Below are positions 1 through 6,110 of a stretch of DNA of 13,186 nucleotides, one piece after another. The position numbers and the translations under genes are program-made. Below the pieces are notes generated by a model. That model was given only the letters and a program-made list of their open reading frames with translations, did not search any database and had not been told where the DNA came from. Numbering within the stretch: position 1 is the first letter of the stretch; each line of letters begins with the position of its first letter. Source of the DNA: an uncultured Azospirillum sp. (lineage in GTDB: Bacteria; Pseudomonadota; Alphaproteobacteria; Azospirillales; Azospirillaceae); contig CALGOL010000628.1 of the NCBI GenBank assembly GCA_937960755.1, positions 1-13,186 of the forward strand. Reading direction: 5' to 3'.

Positions 1-321
1 CGGGTCGCCGGCATCGACGGGCCGACCTTCAAGGAAGGCGGCGTCGACGTCGCCTTCCGGCTCCACCACCACCTTCTCCAGCTCATAGGTTTGCTTTAAA
101 AAACGCCCGCCGGCGGCGTTGTCGGCCCCGCCCAACGTCGCCCCCGCCAGACCTTCGTCGGATGGCGGCTGGTCGAGATTGGACAGCGCCGGGGGAATTT
201 CCCGCGCTTGGGACAAGAACGCCAGCCGCACCGGCCCGCCGTCGGCGCCGAAAGCTCCCGCCGCCGACAGGGTCAATCCTGTCGCCGCGACCGCCGCCAT
301 GCGACCGATTTTTCCCGTCAT
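1..321 (-). CDS. PQQ-dependent alcohol dehydrogenase system ABC-type substrate-binding protein (5' part, truncated by window edge)
   Basis: This minus-strand frame is open from ATG at 321-319 to the window edge, giving 107 codons; the C-terminal part lies outside. Residues 1-25 form a signal peptide (basic start, Ala/Leu/Gly-rich core, AFGA-type cleavage), so the product should be periplasmic. The mature start has a beta strand (VRLAFLSQ), then Pro-rich PPALSNLDQPPSDEGLAG and a GGADNAAGGRFLKQ segment. This resembles the N-terminus of the periplasmic binding-protein family that accompanies PQQ alcohol dehydrogenases, in which a DEG.AGA...DN..tGRF pattern is usual. It is divergent from the cytochrome c-550 gene and shares a 261-bp promoter region with it, which supports membership of the same pathway. 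Its ligand is unknown. The family call rests on recalled pattern and context; the coding call is firm. Confidence 0.8.
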   Translation of the reverse strand, partial: MTGKIGRMAAVAATGLTLSAAGAFGADGGPVRLAFLSQAREIPPALSNLDQPPSDEGLAGATLGGADNAAGGRFLKQTYELEKVVVEPEGDVDAAFLEGRPVDAGDP

Positions 322-582
322 CTCAATCGCCCCCCATTGTTTTTGTTGGCGAGACGGAGGTTAGGGCGGACGGCGCCCCCGCGCCAATGGCGCCATGGGA
401 TAATGAATCGGCAAGCTTTGCGATATTGCGCCGCGGTGCTGCGAAGTGAAATTTCGTTGGACCAAAGTCCAATTATCTCAAGGGCGGACGGCCGTTATCG
501 TACCCGTCAGACATCAGGCGCAGTCGCAGCGACGACAGGAAAGCGCTGGAAAAATTCACGTCTTGGGAAAGGAAAAAACGGC
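322..582. promoter_or_regulatory. Divergent intergenic/promoter region
   Basis: This 261-bp gap separates the minus-strand binding-protein gene from the plus-strand cytochrome gene and must carry promoters for both. It holds a 16-bp perfect inverted repeat (457-472) and two exact copies of the 12-mer AGGGCGGACGGC (363-374 and 481-492). No clear -35/-10 pair could be assigned. A purine-rich GGGAAAGG stretch (565-572) just before the ATG at 583 is the likely ribosome binding site of the cytochrome gene. Confidence 0.5.
457..472. promoter_or_regulatory. Operator-like inverted repeat TTGGAC-CAAA-GTCCAA
   Basis: This is a perfect dyad: TTGGAC at 457-462, a 4-base spacer, then GTCCAA at 467-472. 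It lies 110 bp upstream of the cytochrome c-550 start. A related 16-mer (13 of 16 positions identical when read on the minus strand) lies upstream of the second cytochrome gene at 10674-10689. A dimeric transcription factor, possibly the response regulator encoded at 6111-6842, could bind here; the identity of the binder is inference. Confidence 0.4.
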
Positions 583-1014
583 ATGACCTCTCGGCTCCTG
601 AAGCTCTCGGCCGCATGCGTGCTGCTGGCGGGGATCGTCGGCGTCGCCGGGGAAGTTCGCGCGCATGGCGACACGGTTCCGCAGGCGGTCGACACCACCG
701 GCCTGGAACCGCTGGGCGCCAAGTGGCGCGACGTCAACCCCTATCGCGGCAACCCCAAGGCCATCGAAATCGGCAAGTCGGCGTATAATCAGAACTGCGC
801 CCGCTGTCACGGTCTGGAGGCGGTCTCCGGCGGCATCGCCCCCGATCTGCGCTACCTCGACAAGGCCGACCTGGGCGACGAGTGGTTCAAGGAGCGCTTC
901 ATCGGCGGTTCGGTGCGCAACGGCAACGTCTACATGCCGCCGTTCGGCGAGATCCTGGGGCAAGAGGCCGGCTGGGCCATCCGCTCCTACCTCGACACCG
1001 TGCATCAAGACTGA
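583..1014 (+). CDS. pedF: Cytochrome c-550, PedF-like, PQQ-dehydrogenase associated
   Basis: This 143-residue protein is probably the periplasmic c-type cytochrome that takes electrons from the PQQ alcohol dehydrogenase. Residues 1-27 are a signal peptide (basic start, Leu/Ala/Val core, cleavage near VRA|HGD). A single haem site C72-A-R-C75-H76 is visible, and M118 in the YMPPFGE segment is the likely axial ligand. The HGD mature start and the GNVYMPPFGEILG stretch resemble the PedF family. The ATG at 583 was chosen over longer upstream openings because a GGGAAAGG ribosome site precedes it and a signal peptide starts there. It begins a tight run: the next gene starts 11 bp after its stop. It is divergent from another PQQ-system gene, with an operator-like dyad 110 bp upstream. 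Confidence 0.85.
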   Translation: MTSRLLKLSAACVLLAGIVGVAGEVRAHGDTVPQAVDTTGLEPLGAKWRDVNPYRGNPKAIEIGKSAYNQNCARCHGLEAVSGGIAPDLRYLDKADLGDEWFKERFIGGSVRNGNVYMPPFGEILGQEAGWAIRSYLDTVHQD

Positions 1015-1025
1015 CGCGAGACCGC

Positions 1026-1931
1026 ATGACGCGGACGCATCAGCGGGGCGGACGGCGCTTTAGCCGTCGCGCCCTTCTCGGGCTGGCGACCGCGGTGGCG
1101 GTCGGCCGGCTTTTCGCCGTTGGGCCCTTGGCCGTAACGCCCGCCGCCGCCCGCCCGCTGGACGACGTGCTGGCGGCGGGATCGGTGCGGGTCGCGGTCT
1201 ACCGCGACTTTCCGCCCTACTCATGGAAGGAGGACGGCGTCGTCAAAGGCGTCGACGTCGATATCGCGCGCGAGGTCGCCAAGACCCTGGGGGTCAAGGC
1301 CGATATTTGGGAGCTGACCGCGGGCGAAACCGTTTCCGACGATCTGCGCAACGGGGTGTGGAAGGGGCATTATCTCGGCGGCGGCGTCGCCGACTTCATG
1401 ATGCGGGTGCCCTACGACCGGACCTTTGGCGTGCTGAACCCGGAAGCGGTGTTGGCCGCCCCCTATCATCGCGAGCGCTTCGTCTTCCTGCGCGACCCGG
1501 AACGAGTCGACACCTCCGTCATCGACGATCTTCCCGACGTTCCGTTGGCGGTGGAGATCGACAGCGTGCCGGATTTCCATCTGGTCAGCGCCGCCGGCGG
1601 GCGGCTGCGCTCCAACGTCAAGCATTACATGACCATGACCCTGGCGCTTGACGCCCTGTGGTCGGGGGAGGCGGCGGCCGCCGCCGGGCCGCGCACGCAA
1701 ATTGAAGCGGCGTTGGCGGCGCGTCCCCAGCGCGGCTTCGTTATGACGCCCCTGACCATGCCGCCGCCGATGCGGGCGTCGTGGGATGTCGGCATTGCGG
1801 TGAACGAGGCCTCGCGGGATTTGGCGTACGCTGTCGGCGACGCGCTGGCGGCGATGGCGGCGGACGGCCGCATGGCGGCGATCTTCGCCAAATACGGCGC
1901 GACGTGGGAGCCGATACCGATAGACGACTGA
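1026..1931 (+). CDS. Quinoprotein dehydrogenase-associated periplasmic substrate-binding protein (MoxJ-like)
   Basis: This 301-residue protein has the fold pattern of family 3 periplasmic solute-binding proteins. An early segment VRVAVYRDFPPYSWKEDGVVKGVDVDIAREVAK is characteristic of polar amino acid binders, and it ends with an IFAKYGATWEP-type helix. PQQ methanol and ethanol dehydrogenase clusters regularly carry such a protein (MoxJ type), thought to help dehydrogenase maturation or assembly rather than nutrient uptake; no transporter membrane genes are nearby here. The leader (residues 1-42) contains S13-R-R-A-L-L, a Tat-like twin-arginine motif, with cleavage near PAAA|RPLDD. The ATG at 1026 lies 11 bp after the cytochrome stop, and its ribosome site is weak, suggesting translational coupling. 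An internal C-x-x-C is absent, so it is not a cytochrome. Confidence 0.82.
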   Translation: MTRTHQRGGRRFSRRALLGLATAVAVGRLFAVGPLAVTPAAARPLDDVLAAGSVRVAVYRDFPPYSWKEDGVVKGVDVDIAREVAKTLGVKADIWELTAGETVSDDLRNGVWKGHYLGGGVADFMMRVPYDRTFGVLNPEAVLAAPYHRERFVFLRDPERVDTSVIDDLPDVPLAVEIDSVPDFHLVSAAGGRLRSNVKHYMTMTLALDALWSGEAAAAAGPRTQIEAALAARPQRGFVMTPLTMPPPMRASWDVGIAVNEASRDLAYAVGDALAAMAADGRMAAIFAKYGATWEPIPIDD

Positions 1932-1948
1932 AAAACATAAAAAATGTG

Positions 1949-1958
1949 AAGGAGGAGG
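1949..1958 (+). promoter_or_regulatory. Strong ribosome binding site of the SoxYZ-like gene
   Basis: AAGGAGGAGG precedes two adjacent ATG codons (1963 and 1966) at suitable spacing. It fixes the start upstream of the palindromic repeat, which means ribosomes should translate through the repeat. Confidence 0.7.
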
Positions 1959-1962
1959 CGGA

Positions 1963-2910
1963 ATGATGCGCGTTGATCTGTCGAGAATGCACGGATGGCG
2001 GCGGAAGCCCTCTCCCCCCTGGGGAGAGGGTTGGGTGAGGGGGGAAACGTCGCGGATGCGCGATTTTTTCCGGCTTTTCAGCCGTAACACCCCCTCACCC
2101 GGAGCCTGCGGCTCCCCCCTCTCCCCAGGGGGGAGAGGGTTGTTAGCGGTGATCGCATTCGCTCTCGCGGCGACTGCGGGGGCGGCGCAAGCCGCTGGCG
2201 GATTGGAAGACGTCATGTGGGACGTGCTCAAGCCGCGCATCCTGGGCGACGCCCCGGTGACCGACGACGACCGGATCATTTTGCTTGCCCCGCCCGACGC
2301 GGAAAACCCGCTGGCGGCGCCGGTGTTCGTCGACGCCTCCGCGTTAGGGCCCGACGTCAGGGAAATCGTGCTGATCGCCGATCTCAACCCCTTGCCGTTC
2401 ATCCTGCGCTTTAAGCCGGAAGCCGCCCGGCCCGTCGTCGGGACGCGCATCAAGGTGCAGCAGAGCACGCCTTTGCGCGCCGCGGTGAAGATGGCGGACG
2501 GCGGTTGGCGGATGAAGACGGTGATACTGGAGGCGGTGGGCGGCGGCTGCACCCAGCCGGCTGCCGCCTACGCCGAAGCCGACTGGGCGCAGCGCCTGGG
2601 CGAGGTGGCGGCCGCGGTCTTCAAGGCCGACCGCGACGGCGAGGCGGCGACCCGGTTGCGCTTCACGGTGCGCCATCCGATGGACACCGGGCTAGCGCCG
2701 GGCATTCCCCCTTACTTCATTGACGAAATGACGCTGCGCGACGGGAACGGCGGGGTGCTGGCCCGCATCGAAGGCGGCGAGCCGGTGGCGGAAAACCCGG
2801 TGTTCACGCTGGAGGTCAAGCGCGGCCTGTCCGAGAAAGTGACGTTGTCCGGTCGCGACAACGGGGGCGCGGAGTTCACGGCTGTGCTCAATCAAGGAGG
2901 CGCGTCGTGA
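1963..2910 (+). CDS. Quinoprotein dehydrogenase-associated SoxYZ-like carrier protein
   Basis: This 315-residue protein fuses a SoxY-like domain and a SoxZ-like domain. The SoxY part (about residues 82-200) carries a single candidate carrier cysteine, C196, in a VGGGCTQP segment. SoxZ-like beta-sandwich sequence follows (about 215-315, including RHPMDTG and PPYFIDEMT). In sulfur oxidation, SoxYZ carries intermediates on that cysteine; the fused form is known beside PQQ dehydrogenases, where its cargo is not established. The hydrophobic core of the signal peptide (LLAVIAFALAATAGAAQA) begins only at residue 60. The 59 residues before it include 44 codons from a 132-bp palindromic repeat inserted in frame. 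The start at 1963 (or 1966) is set by a strong AAGGAGGAGG. Its stop overlaps the next gene's ATG by one base. Confidence 0.8.
   Translation: MMRVDLSRMHGWRRKPSPPWGEGWVRGETSRMRDFFRLFSRNTPSPGACGSPLSPGGRGLLAVIAFALAATAGAAQAAGGLEDVMWDVLKPRILGDAPVTDDDRIILLAPPDAENPLAAPVFVDASALGPDVREIVLIADLNPLPFILRFKPEAARPVVGTRIKVQQSTPLRAAVKMADGGWRMKTVILEAVGGGCTQPAAAYAEADWAQRLGEVAAAVFKADRDGEAATRLRFTVRHPMDTGLAPGIPPYFIDEMTLRDGNGGVLARIEGGEPVAENPVFTLEVKRGLSEKVTLSGRDNGGAEFTAVLNQGGAS
2008..2139. repeat. Palindromic repeat element, copy A (132 bp, inside SoxYZ-like gene)
   Basis: The element is bounded by two 23-bp hairpins, 2008-2030 and 2117-2139, each with arms CCCTCTCCCC and GGGGAGAGGG; they are exact reverse complements of one another (loops CCT and AGG). 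Inside lies a second inverted pair, GGGTGAGGGGG (2033-2043) and CCCCCTCACCC (2090-2100). Two small hairpins follow that pattern: CGGCT-TTTC-AGCCG (2071-2084) and GGAGCC-TGC-GGCTCC (2101-2115). Its length is 44 codons exactly, and it has no stop in the host frame. It codes for no protein of its own. Confidence 0.9.
2894..2900 (+). promoter_or_regulatory. Ribosome binding site of the metallo-beta-lactamase-fold gene
   Basis: AAGGAGG lies inside the 3' end of the SoxYZ-like gene, 9 bases before the ATG at 2910. It supports initiation at 2910 (TGATG overlap with the upstream stop) and hence translation through repeat copy B. Confidence 0.7.
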
Positions 2911-3980
2911 TGGCGACAGCTTTTCAGCAAAATGAACCCTCTCCCCCCTGGGGAGAGGGCAGGGTGAGGGGGGCGGTTCAGAGGCTTCGCCAAATTATTC
3001 GCCGCGCCCCCTCACCCGGCGCTGCGCGCCACCCTCTCCCCTGGGGGGAGAGGGTTATGGCCTTCCTGCTCCTTTGCCTTGTCGCCCTGACGGCGCCCGC
3101 CCACGCCGCCCCGCGCAGCTACGGCCTCGTCCCGGTGCAGATAGCCCCGGACACCTATGTTTTTGAAGGCCGGCTGGAGCATTTCACCCGCGCCAACGGC
3201 GGCAATATCCTCAACCCCGGCTTCATCGTGACTGACGACGGCGTCGTGGTGATCCAGGCCGGGCCGTCGCGGCTGTTCGGCGAGGAGATGCGCGCCGCCA
3301 TCCGCAAAGTCACGCCCAGGCCGATCATTAAGGTTTACGTCTCCAACCAGCACCCCGACTATTTCCTCGGCGCGCAAGCCTTCAAGGGGATACCCGTCGC
3401 CGCTTTGCCGGAAACCATCTCGGGAATCGAGCGGGAAGGGCCGGGGATGCTCGACGCCATGTACCGGCTGGCCGGCGACTGGATGGCCGGCACCGAGTTG
3501 ACCATCCCGACCGAGCCGGTGCGGGCGTCGGTGGAGAGTTTCGGCAAGCATCGCCTGCGGCTGATCGCGCTGGACGGCCACACCGCGGCGGATCTGGCGA
3601 TTTTCGATGAGACCACCGGCGTGCTGTTCGCCGGCGGGTTGGTGTTCGCCGGCCGAATGCCGACGACGCCGCACGCCGACATTCCGCGCTGGTTGGCGTC
3701 GCTGGACGCGCTGGCGGCGCTGCCCGTCGCGATTCTGGTTCCCAACCACGGGAACATCCGCGCCGACATGTCGGCGATTGGCGAGACCCGCGACTATCTG
3801 CAATGGCTGGACGGCTTTTTGCGGGCGGAAGCCGCCGCCGGCAAGGATATGGCGGAAGTGCTGAACGCCCCGTTGCCCGGACGATTCGCGTCGCTGGCGG
3901 TGGCTCGGGAAGAATACCTGCGCTCGGTCGCTCATTTATGGCCGAAAATCGAAGCGCCGTTGCTGATCCAACGCAACTAA
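2910..3980 (+). CDS. Quinoprotein relay system metallo-beta-lactamase-fold protein (SoxH-related), degenerate metal site
   Basis: This 356-residue protein has the metallo-beta-lactamase layout: a DDGVVVIQAG strand, S-N-Q-H148-P-D150-Y at the usual HxHxDH position, H224 in GHTAADLAIFD, G243 in FAGGLVF, and H280 in PNHGN. It resembles the SoxH-related zinc hydrolases found beside PQQ dehydrogenases, for which no reaction is established. In the fold generally, the first motif supplies His-His-Asp-His and the AGD motif supplies the bridging Asp. Here two motif-1 histidines are Asn and Tyr and the bridging Asp is Gly, so zinc binding is doubtful. The signal-peptide core (MAFLLLCLVALTAPAHAA) starts at position 3057 after repeat copy B. 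ATG 2910 has the better upstream context, but ATG 3057, with GGAG six bases before it, is a real alternative. Confidence 0.78.
   Translation: MATAFQQNEPSPPWGEGRVRGAVQRLRQIIRRAPSPGAARHPLPWGERVMAFLLLCLVALTAPAHAAPRSYGLVPVQIAPDTYVFEGRLEHFTRANGGNILNPGFIVTDDGVVVIQAGPSRLFGEEMRAAIRKVTPRPIIKVYVSNQHPDYFLGAQAFKGIPVAALPETISGIEREGPGMLDAMYRLAGDWMAGTELTIPTEPVRASVESFGKHRLRLIALDGHTAADLAIFDETTGVLFAGGLVFAGRMPTTPHADIPRWLASLDALAALPVAILVPNHGNIRADMSAIGETRDYLQWLDGFLRAEAAAGKDMAEVLNAPLPGRFASLAVAREEYLRSVAHLWPKIEAPLLIQRN
2937..3054. repeat. Palindromic repeat element, copy B (118 bp, inside metallo-beta-lactamase-fold gene)
   Basis: The ends are 23-bp hairpins, 2937-2959 and 3032-3054, with the same CCCTCTCCCC/GGGGAGAGGG arms as copy A. 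The inner pair GGGTGAGGGGG (2962-2972) and CCCCCTCACCC (3007-3017) is also shared. A GGCGC-TGC-GCGCC hairpin (3018-3030) replaces copy A's GGAGCC-TGC-GGCTCC. The central sequence differs from copy A. Its length is not a multiple of three, but the host frame remains open across it. Confidence 0.9.
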
Positions 3981-4194
3981 GGTCGTACTGCATTGCAGCA
4001 ATAATGGGCGTTTTGCCGGTTTTTCCTCCCACCTCCTACTAATGACTAATTGCCCGACTTGCCCGATTTGGGAAAAGCTGCCGGGATAAAGAAGCAAATA
4101 AAACAATCCAGTCAGTCACGAAACCCGGCACGACCGGCGCGGTCCCTTTGACGCGCGCCGCAACTTTACGACGCTCTTTTGGGAGGCGCCTATT
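3981..4194 (+). promoter_or_regulatory. Leader and probable promoter region of the PQQ dehydrogenase
   Basis: This 214-bp gap before the dehydrogenase is longer than the other gaps in the cluster and suggests a separate promoter. It contains a tandem 9-bp direct repeat, TTGCCCGAC and TTGCCCGAT (4050-4067), and an A-rich stretch around 4088-4112. A good ribosome site GGGAGG (4181-4186) lies 8 bases before the ATG at 4195. No confident -35/-10 pair and no intrinsic terminator for the upstream gene were seen. Confidence 0.45.
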
Positions 4195-5934
4195 ATGAAG
4201 CGAAGCATCACCGCCATCGGTCTGGCCACCAGCTTGGTCGCGCTGACCGCGACGGCCGTTCTGGCCGCCGGTCCGACCAGCGACGACCTGATGAAGGATG
4301 CCGCCACCACCGGCGACGTGCTGACCTACGGCATGGGGCCGCAGGCCCAGCGCTACAGCCCGCTGGACAAGATCAACCGCAACACCATCAAGAAGATCAC
4401 CCCGGTGTGGGCGTTTTCCTTCGGCGGTGAAAAGCAGCGCGGTCAGGAATCGCAGCCGATCATTCATGACGGCGTCATTTACGTCACCGGCTCCTATTCC
4501 CGCATGTGGGCCATCGACGCTCGCACCGGCCAGGAAAAGTGGCAGTACGATCACCGCCTGCCCGACGGCATCATGCCGTGCTGCGACGTCATCAACCGCG
4601 GCGCCGGCATTTTGAAGGATAAGGTTTACTTCGCCACCCTCGACGCCCGTCTGGTCGCCCTGAACAAGGACACCGGCAAGGTGGTGTGGAACAAGAAGAT
4701 CGGCGAGTACAAGGACGGCTATTCCGCCACCGCGGCGCCGCTGATCGTCGACGGCAAGATCATCACCGGCAATTCCGGCGGCGAATTCGGCGTCATCGGC
4801 GCGGTGGAAGCGCGTGATGCGGAAACCGGCGAGCTGGTGTGGAGCCGTCCCACCATCGAAGGCCATATGGGGACGCTGAACGGCAAAGAATCCACCATGA
4901 CCGGCACGAAGAACGCTTCGTGGCCGGGCGACATGTGGCAGATGGGCGGCGGCGCCACTTGGCTGGGCGGCACCTACGACCCGGAAACCAAGCTGGCCTT
5001 CTTCGGCACCGGCAACCCGGCGCCGTGGAACAGCCATCTGCGGCCGGGCGACAACCTCTACACTTCCTCCACCATCGCCATTAAGGTCGACACCGGCGAC
5101 GTGGCCTGGGCCTATCAGACCACCCCGCACGACGGCTGGGACTTCGACGGCGTCAACGAATTCATTCCGTTCGACCTTAAGAAGGACGGCAAGGTCATCA
5201 AGGCCGGCGCCAAGGCCGACCGCAACGGCTTCTTCTATGTGATCGACCGCACCAACGGCAAATTCATCCAAGCCACGCCTTTCGTGCCGAAGATCACCTG
5301 GGCCAAGGAAATCGGCAAGGACGGCCGCCCGGTTTACAACGACGACAACCGTCCGGGCGCGCCCCAGGGCGACCAGAAGGGCAAGTCGGTGTTCGCCGTG
5401 CCGTCGTTCCTCGGCGGCAAGAACTGGATGCCGATGGCCTACAGCCCCGACACCGACCTGTTCTACGTGCCGTCCAACGACTGGGGCATGGAGATTTGGA
5501 ACGAGCCGATCACCTATAAGAAGGGCGCGGCTTATCTCGGCGCCGGCTTCACCATTAAGACCATCTTCGACGACCACATCGGCGCGCTGCGCGCCATGGA
5601 CCCGAAGACCGGCAAGGTGGTGTGGGAGCAGAAGAACGCGGCGCCCTTGTGGGGCGGCGTCATGACCACCAAGGGCGGCTTGGTGTTCACCGGCACGCCG
5701 GAAGGCTTCCTGAAGGCGTTCGACGCCAAGACCGGCGAAGAAGTGTGGAAGTTCAACACCGGGTCGGGCGTCGTCGGCTCCCCCGTCACCTGGGAAATGG
5801 ACGGCGAGCAGTACCTCGCCATCGTTTCCGGCTGGGGCGGCGCGGTGCCGCTGTGGGGCGGCGAAGTCGCCAAGCTGGTGAAGGACATTAATCAGGGCGG
5901 CATGCTCTGGGTGTTCAAGTTGCCGAAGGCGTAA
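4195..5934 (+). CDS. PQQ-dependent alcohol dehydrogenase, predicted lanthanide-dependent (ExaF/PedH/XoxF-like)
   Basis: This 579-residue periplasmic quinoprotein oxidises an alcohol, probably ethanol, methanol or a related short alcohol, passing electrons to cytochrome c. Residues 1-24 are a signal peptide. The eight-bladed propeller is shown by repeated tryptophan-docking segments (for example DAETGELVW, DPKTGKVVW, DAKTGEEVW). The adjacent cysteines C129-C130 in MPCCDVINRG form the vicinal disulfide over PQQ that is typical of the family. The catalytic Asp is D316 in HDGWDFDGVNE. D318, two residues on, is the extra Asp that marks lanthanide enzymes; calcium enzymes have Ala or Ser there. No fused cytochrome domain is present, so it is a type I enzyme. 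Strong AAG, GGC and GAC codon preference suggests high expression. A strong terminator follows. Assignment between methanol and ethanol subtypes is not secure. Confidence 0.93.
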   Translation: MKRSITAIGLATSLVALTATAVLAAGPTSDDLMKDAATTGDVLTYGMGPQAQRYSPLDKINRNTIKKITPVWAFSFGGEKQRGQESQPIIHDGVIYVTGSYSRMWAIDARTGQEKWQYDHRLPDGIMPCCDVINRGAGILKDKVYFATLDARLVALNKDTGKVVWNKKIGEYKDGYSATAAPLIVDGKIITGNSGGEFGVIGAVEARDAETGELVWSRPTIEGHMGTLNGKESTMTGTKNASWPGDMWQMGGGATWLGGTYDPETKLAFFGTGNPAPWNSHLRPGDNLYTSSTIAIKVDTGDVAWAYQTTPHDGWDFDGVNEFIPFDLKKDGKVIKAGAKADRNGFFYVIDRTNGKFIQATPFVPKITWAKEIGKDGRPVYNDDNRPGAPQGDQKGKSVFAVPSFLGGKNWMPMAYSPDTDLFYVPSNDWGMEIWNEPITYKKGAAYLGAGFTIKTIFDDHIGALRAMDPKTGKVVWEQKNAAPLWGGVMTTKGGLVFTGTPEGFLKAFDAKTGEEVWKFNTGSGVVGSPVTWEMDGEQYLAIVSGWGGAVPLWGGEVAKLVKDINQGGMLWVFKLPKA

Positions 5935-5987
5935 TCGCGACGTTTACGCTGCGATTGCGAGACAGCTCTTGCTGCGACTGCGAAGAG

Positions 5988-6014
5988 GGGCCGGGCGTTC
6001 CCGGCCCTTTTTTT
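5988..6014 (+). terminator. Rho-independent terminator after the PQQ dehydrogenase
   Basis: A perfect 8-bp stem, GGGCCGGG (5988-5995) and CCCGGCCC (6000-6007), closes a CGTT loop and is followed directly by seven T residues (6008-6014). It starts 53 bp after the dehydrogenase stop and separates that transcript from the regulator gene. Confidence 0.92.
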
Positions 6015-6110
6015 GCGCCGAGCGCGGGTTGTTTCAGGAAAATAATATTTTTCTATTGTCCGTTGGTGGAATTGAAAGCTCTTTGGCGCTTCAGTAAGGA
6101 GGATGCGACG

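Noticed and set aside
2008..2139. Small insertion sequence encoding its own transposase
   Set aside because: At 132 bp it is far too short to encode a transposase; at most it is non-autonomous.
1221..2552. 443-codon minus-strand open frame
   Set aside because: It crosses two recognised plus-strand genes and the palindromic repeat; its sequence has no family features.
2008..3054. Repeat hairpins as intrinsic terminators
   Set aside because: The stems are strong but lie inside coding frames and lack T-tracts; their pairwise end structure fits a dispersed palindromic repeat better.
4039..5577. Long 512-codon open frame on the minus strand
   Set aside because: It lies antisense to the clearly recognised PQQ dehydrogenase and has low-complexity Ala/Gly/Val/Arg composition typical of GC-rich shadow frames.
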